A stretch of DNA of 64,000 nucleotides from DATFVJ01 sp963727015 (GTDB taxonomy: Bacteria; Actinomycetota; Actinomycetes; Streptosporangiales; Streptosporangiaceae), in contig CAVSEV010000013.1 in the NCBI GenBank assembly GCA_963727015.1, positions 62,001 to 126,000 on the forward strand, in the 5' to 3' direction. The first letter of the stretch is position 1; the number at the start of each line of letters is the position of its first letter. This document shows positions 46,266 through 55,817 of the stretch, in pieces. A program made the position numbers and the translations under genes. The notes beneath the pieces are model-generated. The model saw only the letters and a program-made list of their open reading frames with translations, was not told the origin of the DNA and did not search any database.

Positions 46266-46634
46266 CGCGCCACGCGACGCCGCAGCCACGACCCTGTGAT
46301 GCCGACGACAAGACCGGCCGCCCCCTGCTGACAGCCGGGGGCGCTCGAGTTCATCCCGCGGCCGCCCGATCCACCTGGCTACCGCGGCCTCCCCTTCATC
46401 AACCCCTTCATCAACCCCTGACAGGCCCCTCTTGACCTGGCATTTTGCCGAAAACCAGGACAAACGAGCCCAAATCTGCGCACGGTAAATACGGTCGCCC
46501 TAGCACAAAACGCCCATCTGGCGAGCAGTACCCGGCCGACCGTGAAGCGCTGCCCGGTTCAGGCAAGCGCACGAAGGAAGGAGGCAGGCCCCTGGCCAAC
46601 CGAGGCCGTTTTCACGCGCACAAAAGGAGAACAG

Positions 46635-47093
46635 ATGCTGCACCGAACATTTGTGATCATCGTGTCCCTAGCCTTGGCGTCGCTGGCGTTCACCACCCTG
46701 CCCGCCCACGCCGCCACGCGTTCCGTCCGGCAGCCCCTACGATACCTCGCCTACGAGTACGCCCTCAAGCAGCACGGCAAGTGGTACTGCTGGGGCGGCA
46801 CCGGGCCGTCCTGCTACGACTGTTCCGGGCTCGTTTACGCGGCCTACGGGAACATTCACATCTGGCTGGGCCGGACCACGTACGACATGCTCCGCAGCGG
46901 CCGCCTGGTCCGCGTTAGCCATGCCCAGGCGCGGCGCGGAGACCTGGCCTTCTTTGGCACCGGGCATGTGGAGCTGGTCGATCGAGCCAACATCACGTTC
47001 GGGGCGCACGAATCTGGCACGCGGATCGGGTGGGCGTGGTCCAACTCCTACTGGCACCCAACGGCCTATTACCACGTCAATGGCACCGGATGA
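46635..47093 (+). CDS. Secreted NlpC/P60 peptidase
   Basis: 152 aa from ATG 46635 with AAAGGAGA 5 bases upstream. Sec signal peptide at 1-27 (FVIIVSLALASLAFTTLPAHAA). The NlpC/P60 domain has the catalytic Cys in SCYDCSGLVYAAY, the catalytic His in FGTGHVELVD, and the usual WGG before Cys. It would cleave peptidoglycan stem peptides outside the cell. It has no SH3 or coiled-coil extension, so this is a minimal form. Confidence 0.9.
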   Translation: MLHRTFVIIVSLALASLAFTTLPAHAATRSVRQPLRYLAYEYALKQHGKWYCWGGTGPSCYDCSGLVYAAYGNIHIWLGRTTYDMLRSGRLVRVSHAQARRGDLAFFGTGHVELVDRANITFGAHESGTRIGWAWSNSYWHPTAYYHVNGTG

Positions 47094-47278
47094 GGTTGAC
47101 GGCGCGGGAGTAGGCGCGACCGCACGCCAGCGCAGCGCATTTGCCGCAGCCTAGTTGATCACCTGGTACGTCAGATGGATGCGGCATTGAACATCGCTGC
47201 CGGTGTCGATTTCGCCCTCTTGCCGTCTTCCAGAAGCGCTTCGGTCCGGAGCGATCCGGGTCCGGATCACCGGGACCA

Positions 47279-47420
47279 GGAGTGACCCAGGCCCGGTGAC
47301 CCGGGCCCGGAGTGACCCAGGCCCGGTGACCCGGGCCCGGAGTGACCCAGGCCCGGTGACCCGGGCCCGGAGTGACCCAGGCCCGGTGACCCCGGACCCG
47401 GAGTGACCCAGGTCCCGGTG
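47279..47420. repeat. 30-bp minisatellite, about five copies
   Basis: gagtgacccaggcccggtga and the remaining ten bases repeat at an exact 30-bp spacing (47279, 47309, 47339, 47369, 47399). Intergenic, between NlpC and the convergent hisS; the rest of 47094-47487 holds no gene. Confidence 0.92.
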
Positions 47421-47487
47421 TGATCCAGGTCCGGAGTGACCGGAGTGATCCGGGGCGGGTGAGGCGTGCACGAGAGCCTCCCTATCG

Positions 47488-48780
47488 TCACTGCTTCGCG
47501 ATGCCTGTTACTGCCTCAGTTGCCGACGTCGCAGCGACAACCTGTTGCTCTCCAGAGGTCATGTCCCGGACAGTGACATTGCCTGCTGCCCATTCGCCCG
47601 GCCCTATGATCACGATCACACGGACCCCGGCCTTATCGGCACGGGCGATCTCCTTGCTGAGCTTGCGTACCTCAACGGGTATGCTCGTCCGCCAGCCCGC
47701 GCGCCGCAGTCGCCCGGCGATGCTCCGTGCCGCCGCGCTGAGGTCTTCGGTCACTGGGATTACGGCGACGTCGGCTTCGGCGCGAGGTTTGGGCAGCAGG
47801 TCATGCGTGTCGAGGAAGTCGAACAGCGTGACATCACCCATGCCGAACCCGACGCCGGGAATGCGCTGACTGGAAAAGAGCCCGACAAGATCGTCGTAGC
47901 GCCCGCCACCAAACAGCGAGCGGCTATTGGCGGGATCTCGGTCGAAGACCTCAAAGACGGTCGACGTGTAGTACTCGAAAGCCCTGACAATAAGCGGGTC
48001 GAAAGTCACCAGGTCCTTCGCGTCCGATTGCAGAACCTTCGCCAGGTGCGACCGCTCTAGGACATCAGATGGCAGCTCAGCCAGCGCGTCCTCGCCCGCC
48101 TTCAGCACGGCCTCTAGGTGGTCGAACTGGGTGTCGCTCATGCCCGCGTCGGCGGCGTCGGCCCGTATCTTATCTCGTGGTGCTTTTTCCCAGCGATCGA
48201 TAATGCTGGACACGGCACGTACGCGGTCGGCGGGCACGCCTACGATCTGAGTGAGGATGCCCTCCAGCAGGACGCGGTCGCTCGCGCGCAGAACGTACAT
48301 TTCCCGAGTCGCACCGACCGCAGCCATCATGTCGTGCACGACACTGAAAATCTCGATATCCGCGTTCGTACTTTCCGATCCGAAGATGTCGACGTTGATC
48401 TGCCAGTGCTCTCGGACCCGCCCGCGCTGGGGCCGTTCGTAACGGTGGCAGTTGACTTGGCAGTACCAGCGAACGGGGAACTGGAGGGCGCCCGCGTGCC
48501 CGGCGATCATGCGGGCGGCCGAAGGAGTCATCTCCGGCCGCAGCGCCAGGCGGCGACCCCCACGGTCGGTGAGGGTGTAGAGCTGAAGCTCGGCGATTTC
48601 CTGCCCGGACTTGGCTTCGTAGATCTCCGCAGGTTCCAGGACGGGACCGTCATACCGCAGGAAGCCGTAGCTCTCCGCGACTTCGTAGAGCCGATGAAAC
48701 ACCTGCTGTCTCACCGACATCTCCGGGGGAAGGAAATCCCGTGTCCCGCGGTATGGTGCGGTCGGCAGGAAGCGGCTCAC
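47488..48780 (-). CDS. hisS: Histidyl-tRNA synthetase, divergent type
   Basis: 430 aa class II synthetase charging tRNA-His. Motif 1 region is preceded by PYRGTRDFLPPEM. Motif 2 region is LALRPEMTPSAARMIAG and YCQVNCHRYERPQRGRVREH. Histidine-specific loops are LGGGRYDDLVGLF (as SLFGGGRYD) and FGMGDV. Bacterial HisRS more often has RPEGTAS, so RPEMTPS marks a different clade, nearer archaeal/eukaryotic-like forms. The anticodon domain ends the protein. GTG start, two bases after the stop of a broken partner gene. It may be a second, specialised copy (for example drug-resistant); whether another hisS exists is outside the window. Confidence 0.85.
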   Translation of the reverse strand: MSRFLPTAPYRGTRDFLPPEMSVRQQVFHRLYEVAESYGFLRYDGPVLEPAEIYEAKSGQEIAELQLYTLTDRGGRRLALRPEMTPSAARMIAGHAGALQFPVRWYCQVNCHRYERPQRGRVREHWQINVDIFGSESTNADIEIFSVVHDMMAAVGATREMYVLRASDRVLLEGILTQIVGVPADRVRAVSSIIDRWEKAPRDKIRADAADAGMSDTQFDHLEAVLKAGEDALAELPSDVLERSHLAKVLQSDAKDLVTFDPLIVRAFEYYTSTVFEVFDRDPANSRSLFGGGRYDDLVGLFSSQRIPGVGFGMGDVTLFDFLDTHDLLPKPRAEADVAVIPVTEDLSAAARSIAGRLRRAGWRTSIPVEVRKLSKEIARADKAGVRVIVIIGPGEWAAGNVTVRDMTSGEQQVVAATSATEAVTGIAKQ

Positions 48781-48782
48781 GG

Positions 48783-49239
48783 TCAGCTTCTCCGTTCGGA
48801 TCGGATGGCGCGCGACGGGGTTGGCACGGTCAGCGTAGCCGGGTCGGCGCGGACTGTATGAACGATAAATGCCACGCGCTCGCCGACCGGTCCGTAAGGC
48901 AGCCTGACAACAGGTATGCCCAGTTCAGTGTAGATTTCCGGTATGCCCAGTTCAGTGTAGATTTCCTCGATCGCGGCGACGAGCCGACGGCAGAAGGCGG
49001 CTTCGACCTGGCCGACTGTGGGCAGCCCGGATGACCGGGGCTCGGCCAGGAAGGCTAGGTCGTAGCGAGCTGACCGGCAGGCTGCGGCCTCAGCCTCGGC
49101 CAAGGGCCAGCGCCCGATGTGCGAGCGCGCCGGCGTCCTTGCCGCATGCGCTGGCCTGCCCGAAACCGCCGAATCTCATCTTGCGGAAGCGCGCGATGTC
49201 AGCCCACTGGAGTCCCTGAATGCCAGCTCGCAAGGTCAT
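48783..49239 (-). pseudogene. AAA-type ATPase/kinase remnant before hisS
   Basis: From ATG 49239 the frame reads MTLRAGIQGLQWADIARFRK and GKDAGALAHRALAL; skipping one C near 49104 continues as AEAEAAACRSARYDLAFLAE, PVVRLPYGPVGERVAFIVHT to the end. The end resembles the C-terminus of AAA_28 (NadR-like) nucleotide kinases, but no Walker A remains, so it is broken. EIYTELGIP is doubled by a 27-bp duplication at about 48905-48966. The two-base gap to hisS suggests an operon. Confidence 0.45.
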
Positions 49240-49437
49240 TTGGACGGAGGAAACCTGGCGGATGGGCCGACCTCAGCTTGGCCGCTGAGCTGAACGAGGA
49301 TGGCGGCGAACTGGTCGGCGTGAGCTGGGGTGGGTGAGCTCCGGGCGCGGGGGTCACCCGAGGGCTGACCGGAACAGATCGCGGCGATACCGGAATGTCG
49401 AGTGAAAAATGTCGGTGCGGGGCGCTAGTTTCGGCAC

Positions 49438-52400
49438 ATGCAGCATCTCGTGTCGGGTCACGTCGGTCCCGCCGCCCTGGAAGGCGCCGCCGGAGTGCCG
49501 CTCCATAGCGCACAAACCGAGGCGTGGGAACGGTCATTAGCGTCGCTGCTGGAGCCTCGGCCAGCCCCGCGCGGAGCCGCTGGCGCCAGTGGAACACCGC
49601 TGGCCGTCGAGCTGACCCTGTCGGGGAACCCGCACCAGGCGCAGCCACGCGGCCATGCGCTGGCACGCGGGCAGGCGGCGGGCGGGCAGGCGGCGAGCGG
49701 GCAGCCGCTGAAGCTGCTGGCCCGGCTGGTGCAGACGGGCAGGAACGGCAGCTGGATCGGCGGTGGTCTGAGCTGGGCCAAACTCGACTCCCTACACTAT
49801 TACGGCGCCTTCCCCGCCACGCATGTGCGGTGGCTACAGGAGATGTACGCCCTCTACCGGTCGCGCAGTAACCGTTCGGCCTACTACCCGTATGGCTACG
49901 CTTACGGTGACGAAAAGTCGATCGACCTGTCCGCGTTCGAATCTCGCCAGCTCTGGCCGATGCTGGACGAGGCTGAGTCGATCGGGCTGCCGCTTGTGTA
50001 CGGGCGCAAGCTGGGAGTGGTGCAGAAATACCGTTCCGCGGAGCTGTGCTTGGACGTCACAGGCGGCGAACCTTCCGGGTCGCTCGTGATCACCCCGCTA
50101 ATCCGCGTCGACGGGATGCATCATGACGCCGCACCGGTCCGGTTCATCGGTACTGCCGGTCACGGCCTGGTCTACGTCGACCCCGCGGAGGCCCAGGCGA
50201 GCAGCGATCACGGCGGCTGGCGTTTCCGGCTGGCCAAGCTCGCCAAGGCCGTTCCGCCGCAACTGCAGCGTATGGCGCTGGAGAACGAGCGATTGGAAGT
50301 TCCCGCCGCTGAGCGGCCCCGGTTTCGCGATGGATACTATCCCCGGCTGCGGCACGCGGCCACGGTGATCTCGTCGGATGGATCGTTCACACCGCCGGCG
50401 ATTTCTGATCCGACCCTGGTACTGCACGCCTGCTATGGCAACGGCCACGACCTCGACATCAGCTGGGATTGGGCCTACCAGGTTGGCGATTCGCGGCTAA
50501 GCGCATCGCTGCATCCGGGTCCGCCGGAGGCCGGATACCGGGATCTGGACGCCGAGGAGACGATCCTGGCCAGCCTGGGCCTTCCGCTCGATCGCTTCGG
50601 ACTGCTCCGCCCTGATCCGGTATCCGCCGATCCGCAGCAGGCTCTCGCGCCGCACAGCCAACTCGGCGGCATCGACACCATGCGGTTCACCACCGAGTTG
50701 CTGCCGCTGCTGAAGGATCAGCCCGGGGTGGCCGTCGAGGTCACCGGAGCCCCCGCCGACTACCGCGAGGCAGGCGACTCGCTACGCATCGGCGTGTCGG
50801 CCGACGAGGTGGCCGGGGACACGGACTGGTTCGACCTCGGGGTCACCATCACGGTTGAGGGACGGCAGGTTCCTTTCACGGACGTATTCGTGGCGCTCAG
50901 CCATGGCGAGCCGCACCTGCTGCTGGACGACGGTGCCTACTTCTCCTTGCAAAAACCCGAGCTGCAGACGCTGGCCAGGCTGATAGCGGAGGCGCGGGCG
51001 CTGCAAGACTCCCCGCAGGGGACGCTCAAGATCAGCAGGTTCCAGGCAGGACTGTGGGACGAGCTCACCGAACTGGGAGTGGTAAACCACCAGGCGCGGG
51101 CGTGGCAGCAGCAGGTCCAGGGACTGCTGTCGATTGACGCCGTCGACTGCGAACAGCCACCGGCGACGCTGCAGGCACGGCTGCGCCCCTACCAGATGGA
51201 CGGATTCCAGTGGCTGGCGTTTCTCTGGCAACATCAGCTCGGCGGCATCCTCGCCGACGACATGGGGCTCGGCAAGACGCTGCAGTCGCTGGCCCTGATC
51301 AGCCACGCCAAGCAGGCCGACCCCACCATTTCGCCTTTCCTCATCATCGCGCCCACGAGCGTGGTGCCGAACTGGTCGGCCGAATCCAGACGGTTCACGC
51401 CAGGACTGAAAGTGGTGTCGATTTCTGACACGGTATCTCGCCGCGGCCAATCCCTCGACGACATCATCGCCGGCGCCGACGCGGTGGTCACGTCATATAC
51501 CTTGTTCCGGATCGACTTCGACGCCTACGCGAGGATGCCCTGGTCGGGACTGATCCTGGACGAGGCCCAGTTCACCAAGAATCACCAATCGAAGATCTAC
51601 CAGTGCGCGCGGCGGCTGCCGGCCCCGTTCAAGCTCGCCATCACCGGCACCCCGATGGAGAACAACCTGATGGAGCTGTGGTCGCTGCTGTCGATCACAG
51701 CCCCCGGACTGTTCCCTAATCCGACACGTTTCCGCGATTACTACGCCCGCCCGATCGAAAAACAGGGCCACGCCGACCTGCTGGCCCAGCTGCGGCGGCG
51801 GATCAAGCCGCTGGTCAAACGGCGTACGAAGGAACAAGTGGCGGCCGAGCTGCCCGCGAAGCAGGAGAAGGTACTGGAGATAGACCTGCATCCGCGACAC
51901 CGCAAGCTCTACCAGACTTACCTGCAACGGGAGCGGCAGAAGGTCCTCGGCCTGATCGACGACATGAATTCCAACCGGTTCACGATCCTGCGCTCGCTCA
52001 TGCTGCTGCGCCAGCTAAGCCTGCACGCCGGGCTCGTCGATGACACGCACAGGGACCTGCCGTGCAGCAAGATCGACGCCATACTCGAGCAGCTTCATGA
52101 CGTGACCACCGGCGGACATCGAGCGCTGGTATTCAGCCAGTTCACCGGATTTCTCGACATGGTGCGCCGGCGACTGGACGCCGCGGGCGTGCAGTACTGC
52201 TATCTGGACGGCAAGACACGCAACAGAGCCACGGTGGTCCAGTGCTTCAAGGACGGCTCGGTTCCGGTCTTCCTGATCAGCCTCAAAGCAGGCGGATTCG
52301 GTTTGAACCTCACCGAAGCCGACTACTGCTTCCTGCTGGACCCGTGGTGGAATCCCGCGACAGAGGCGCAGGCTGTGGACCGGACCCACCGCATCGGGCA

Positions 52401-52566
52401 GACGCGCAACGTCATGGTGTACCGCCTCATTGCCAAGGACACCATCGAGGAGAAGGTCATGGCCCTGAAGGCGCGAAAAGCCGAGCTGTTCTCCAGCGTC
52501 CTGGATCACGGCAACGTCTTCGGCGCCAGCCTGGACGCCGACGACATTCGCGGGCTATTCGCCTAG
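49438..52566 (+). CDS. Snf2/SWI2-family ATPase
   Basis: 1042 aa. A long N-terminal region (about 1-570) is not homologous to anything I recognise and lacks the SWIM zinc motif often found in bacterial Snf2 proteins. Core: RPYQMDGFQWLAFLWQHQLG, Walker A DDMGLGKT near 607-614, LILDEAQFTKN near 707, ITGTPMENNLMELWSLL and the second RecA domain with LVFSQFTGFLDMV, LISLKAGGFGLNL, DRTHRIGQTRNVMVYRL. Such motors translocate on double-stranded DNA and remodel complexes, in repair, transcription or defence. The ATG start is plausible but not preceded by a strong ribosome site. Confidence 0.9.
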   Translation: MQHLVSGHVGPAALEGAAGVPLHSAQTEAWERSLASLLEPRPAPRGAAGASGTPLAVELTLSGNPHQAQPRGHALARGQAAGGQAASGQPLKLLARLVQTGRNGSWIGGGLSWAKLDSLHYYGAFPATHVRWLQEMYALYRSRSNRSAYYPYGYAYGDEKSIDLSAFESRQLWPMLDEAESIGLPLVYGRKLGVVQKYRSAELCLDVTGGEPSGSLVITPLIRVDGMHHDAAPVRFIGTAGHGLVYVDPAEAQASSDHGGWRFRLAKLAKAVPPQLQRMALENERLEVPAAERPRFRDGYYPRLRHAATVISSDGSFTPPAISDPTLVLHACYGNGHDLDISWDWAYQVGDSRLSASLHPGPPEAGYRDLDAEETILASLGLPLDRFGLLRPDPVSADPQQALAPHSQLGGIDTMRFTTELLPLLKDQPGVAVEVTGAPADYREAGDSLRIGVSADEVAGDTDWFDLGVTITVEGRQVPFTDVFVALSHGEPHLLLDDGAYFSLQKPELQTLARLIAEARALQDSPQGTLKISRFQAGLWDELTELGVVNHQARAWQQQVQGLLSIDAVDCEQPPATLQARLRPYQMDGFQWLAFLWQHQLGGILADDMGLGKTLQSLALISHAKQADPTISPFLIIAPTSVVPNWSAESRRFTPGLKVVSISDTVSRRGQSLDDIIAGADAVVTSYTLFRIDFDAYARMPWSGLILDEAQFTKNHQSKIYQCARRLPAPFKLAITGTPMENNLMELWSLLSITAPGLFPNPTRFRDYYARPIEKQGHADLLAQLRRRIKPLVKRRTKEQVAAELPAKQEKVLEIDLHPRHRKLYQTYLQRERQKVLGLIDDMNSNRFTILRSLMLLRQLSLHAGLVDDTHRDLPCSKIDAILEQLHDVTTGGHRALVFSQFTGFLDMVRRRLDAAGVQYCYLDGKTRNRATVVQCFKDGSVPVFLISLKAGGFGLNLTEADYCFLLDPWWNPATEAQAVDRTHRIGQTRNVMVYRLIAKDTIEEKVMALKARKAELFSSVLDHGNVFGASLDADDIRGLFA

Positions 52567-52579
52567 CTCCCCGGATCCG

Positions 52580-53848
52580 TTGTGCCTGTGCCGATTCACC
52601 AGCCACGTCCACCGCGTCCACCGTGTTCCCAGCTACGGGGCGGATCCGTTCAGCTGGCTTGACGCGGCGCTCACCATCTACGCCCGCCGCCGGTTCGACG
52701 TCCTGCTGCCTACCCAGGAGCAGGTCGCCGTCCTGTCGTGCAGCGCCGGCCGGCTCCGGGAAGCGGGCGTGGTTACGGCCGTGCCGCCCTTCGGGCCCTG
52801 GCACAGCTGCAGGACAAGCTGTCCGCCTTCGCCACCGTGACCCGCCTGCACATTCCGCAGCCTGCGGCGACGGTGATCGTGGCGCCGGAGGCGCTGGCGG
52901 CCTGGGACGAATTCCCAATCTTCCTGAAGACGCCGATCGGCACGGCGACCAGCGGCGTCCGCCGCATCGCCGCTGCCGGCGAACTTGACGAGCTCGGGCC
53001 GTCGTGGGGCTGCGGCGTTCGCGGCGGGCGGACTGCTCGCGCAGGCGCCGGTCGAAGGACAACTGGTAATGGTTCAGGCGATCTTCGCCGCCGGTGAACT
53101 CCTCGCTTTCCACGCATGCGCCCGGGTTCGCGAGGGAGCGCAGGGCGGTGCGAGCCACAAGCGAAGCATTGCCGTGCCCGCCGTGCGCCACCACATGGCG
53201 GAACTCGGCAAGGAACTTGGCTGGCATGGTGCCCTGTCGGCTGACGTTATCCTCGGCCCGGCAGGCCCGGTGTTCATCGATATCAACCCCCGCCTCGTCG
53301 AACCGGTCAATGCCCTTCGATCCGGCGTCGACCTGGTCGCGAGCCTGCTGGAGGTCGCGCGATCAGCGCCGCAGGAACCGCAGCCGGCCGCTTCGGCGGG
53401 AGTCAGCACCCATCAGCTGCTGCTCGCCGTGCTCGGCGCCGCCCAGCACGGCGGACGCCGCGACATTCTCGGCGAACTCCTTACTGCGTGCCTTCACCGT
53501 GGCGCCTACCGCAACAGCACAGAAGAACTCACGCCCCTGCGCCACGACCCGCGGTCGGGCGTCCTGCTGGCCGTCGCCGTGGCGGCCACTGTCATCCGCC
53601 CGCGAGCATGGAAATGGTTCGCCTCAGGAAGCGTCGCGGCGTACGCACTGACGCCAGCCGGGTGGGCCAGATTGCCGACCGGGCGACGCAGTGGCACGCC
53701 TGCGGAAGCCGTTAAGCCGCAATATCCCGAACGGCCCACGCGTGCTGTTTCCGAGCATCGGCGCTGGTCGATGTCGCGGCCGTCCGGGGACCTGCCCAGC
53801 GCTCCGCGTGGAACGTCGGCGCAAATAATGCTGAATAACGTCATCTAA
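52580..53848 (+). pseudogene. ATP-grasp protein, N-truncated and frameshifted
   Basis: Three pieces in two frames: DPFSWLDAALTIYARRRFDV and TQEQVAVLS; then LRALAQLQDKLSAFATVTRL and FPIFLKTPIGTATSGVRRI; then FAAGELLAFHACARVREG, GASHKRS, GPAGPVFIDINPRLVEPVNA. The shifts fall near 52790 and 53000. The ordering is that of a carbamoyl-phosphate-synthetase-like ATP-grasp ligase with the N-terminal Rossmann part missing. The region starts 14 bases after the Snf2 stop. Confidence 0.7.
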
Positions 53849-54001
53849 AAGCCCATATCCCGGTCGGTTTGCCGACCGGTTTCTGCTACCGGGTTTCGGC
53901 GATTTACTTCCTTACATTGATGCCATAGCATAGAACTTCACGCTGCGGCCGCAATCATTTATGTCGGCGCTTATTGACACCTTCTGGCGGGAGCAAGCCC
54001 G

Positions 54002-55450
54002 ATGCCCGAGATAACCCGCCGCCGTCTCCTGACCACGGCTGGCGTAACGGCCGCAGCTGCTTTCGCTGCCGAATTCCTGCCGCCCAACCTGCGCCGCGCC
54101 ATGGCAGCAGCCCCCAGCCGGGACAGCGGAAGCTTGAGCGACATCAAGCACATTGTGATCCTCATGCAGGAGAATCGTTCATTCGACCATTATTTCGGCA
54201 CACTGCCCGGGGTGCGGGGATTCTCTGACCCGGCCGCCTTGCAGCTGAGCACCGGACGGCCGGTTTTCTACCAGCCGTATGCAGGCAGTCCCGACGGGTA
54301 TCTCCTCCCGTTCCATCTGGATACGACCACAACGAGTGCGCAGGCCATCCCCTCCACGAGCCACGCATGGACCGTTCAGCATTCGGCGTGGAACGACGGG
54401 CAGATGGACAACTGGCTGCCCGCCCACGTCGCCGCAGATGGCGCCAACGGTCCGTTTACGATGGGTTACTACACGCGCGAGGACATACCATTCCAATTCG
54501 CTTTGGCCGAGTCATTCACGATCTGTGACAACTACCACTGTTCGGTGTTCGGCCCGACATGGCCGAACCGGCTCTACCTCATGAGCGCCACCATCGACCC
54601 GCTCGGCGACAACGGCGGGCCGATCCTCACAAACACCGATCCCATGGCATACCGCTGGCAAACCTATCCGGAGGCTTTGACCACAGCGGGGGTGACCTGG
54701 CGGGTCTACCAGGAGGCCGACAACTACGGGTGCAACATGCTCGAGCGTTTCCAGAGTTTCCAGGACGCGCCGGTCACCTCACCGCTTTACCGCAACGGCC
54801 TGCGCACGTACCAGGCAGGCCAGTTCGAGTACGACGCCGCGCATGACTTGCTGCCGACCGTGTCGTGGCTCATACCAACCAGCTACCAGTCCGAACACCC
54901 CCACTACACACCGGCCTCCGGTGCGGACTTCGTCGCAAGCAAGATCGAGGCCATCGCGTCCAACCCCGACGTGTGGGCCAAGACCGTCTTCATCCTCAAC
55001 TACGACGAGAACGACGGCCTCTTCGACCACGTGCCGCCGCCCACTCCGCCGTGGGGCACGCCGCTCGAATTCGTCGACGGCTTGCCGATCGGCGGCGGGT
55101 TCCGGGTGCCATGCATCATCGTGTCCCCGTGGACGCAGGGTGGCTGGATCGCCAGCGAGGCGTTTGACCACACCTCCACGCTGCAGTTCCTCGAGCGCGT
55201 TACCGGCGTCGCCGCCGCGAACCTGACCGGCTGGCGGCGGTCCGCCTTCGGCGACCTCACGTCGGCGTTCGGCTTCCCTGCCCGCGCTCGGTTCCCGCGG
55301 CTGCCCGACACCAAACGCCAGCTCGCGCAGGCCGACTATGAGATCAGCAACTTCCCCGCGCCGGGGGTGCCCGCGGCCAACAGCGGGCCCCCCGCCCAGG
55401 AGACCGGCACACGGCCACGCCCCCGCGGCGGCTCCGCGGCAACAGGCTGA
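54002..55450 (+). CDS. Secreted phospholipase C/acid phosphatase-like enzyme
   Basis: 482 aa with a Tat signal (TRRRLLTTAGVTAAAAFAAE). The phosphoesterase domain (PLC type C, as in bacterial non-haemolytic phospholipase C and AcpA) shows HIVILMQENRSFDHYFGTLPG (nucleophile/metal site), WPNRLYLMSAT, ILNYDENDGLFDHVPPP and VPCIIVSPWTQGG. The C-terminal DUF756 repeats of PLC are absent, which fits the shorter phosphatase class. It should hydrolyse phosphate esters of lipids or sugars outside the cell. GGGAGC 11 bases before ATG. Confidence 0.88.
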   Translation: MPEITRRRLLTTAGVTAAAAFAAEFLPPNLRRAMAAAPSRDSGSLSDIKHIVILMQENRSFDHYFGTLPGVRGFSDPAALQLSTGRPVFYQPYAGSPDGYLLPFHLDTTTTSAQAIPSTSHAWTVQHSAWNDGQMDNWLPAHVAADGANGPFTMGYYTREDIPFQFALAESFTICDNYHCSVFGPTWPNRLYLMSATIDPLGDNGGPILTNTDPMAYRWQTYPEALTTAGVTWRVYQEADNYGCNMLERFQSFQDAPVTSPLYRNGLRTYQAGQFEYDAAHDLLPTVSWLIPTSYQSEHPHYTPASGADFVASKIEAIASNPDVWAKTVFILNYDENDGLFDHVPPPTPPWGTPLEFVDGLPIGGGFRVPCIIVSPWTQGGWIASEAFDHTSTLQFLERVTGVAAANLTGWRRSAFGDLTSAFGFPARARFPRLPDTKRQLAQADYEISNFPAPGVPAANSGPPAQETGTRPRPRGGSAATG

Positions 55451-55511
55451 CATCCGGCGCCATGTGTTCTCGAGCCGGCGCGCGGGGACGTGACACGCCG
55501 CGCAGCCGTTA

Positions 55512-55699
55512 GGGCGTGTCCTGTAGATCTTTGGCGGCGCGGCAGTGCCGCCCACGACCCCAGACGACGACCGGGGTCACCGGCGGCACTGTCGTCGTCG
55601 CCGATAGTTCCACTATCGACTCCTCGAGAACAAGCAGGGCCTTGCCGGATCGCCGCCTGGAGCACCGCCCGCATCCACCAAGATCTACGGGACACGCCC
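55512..55699. mobile_element. MITE with 25-bp inverted ends
   Basis: gggcgtgtcctgtagatctt and the inverse of ccaagatctacgggacacgc are terminal inverted repeats of about 25 bases bounding 188 bases with no gene and a further internal hairpin (cagtgccgcc / ggcggcactg). No target duplication is clear. Remnants of the same element lie at 39533 and 41968. Confidence 0.75.
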
Positions 55700-55817
55700 C
55701 AGGGAGAGGTATCGCGCCCTCACGCAGAACGGTTCCGGCCGGGACCGCACGCTGGCTCGCGCACCGGCCCGGCGCGGCCAGTTGTCATCCGGCCGCGACG
55801 CGAGCGATGGTGTCATC

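Larger units (their letters stand above)
45161..46634. other. 1.5-kb gap with remnant, palindromes and minisatellite
   Basis: On the minus strand near 45450-45650 the frames WEYVPKDRVTATYLQTGFL and LVPISVVAWRLG have gene-like codon use and may be a short remnant, not identified. Then come palindromes at 45761-45825 and 45931-45980, the 20-bp array, and a leader with AAGGAG for the NlpC gene. No intact gene seen. Confidence 0.5.

Noticed and set aside
46430..46634. ydaO-type (cyclic di-AMP) riboswitch before the NlpC gene
   Set aside because: NlpC genes often have one, but I do not see the conserved GGGGAACCA-type and GGGTGAAT-type boxes in the leader.
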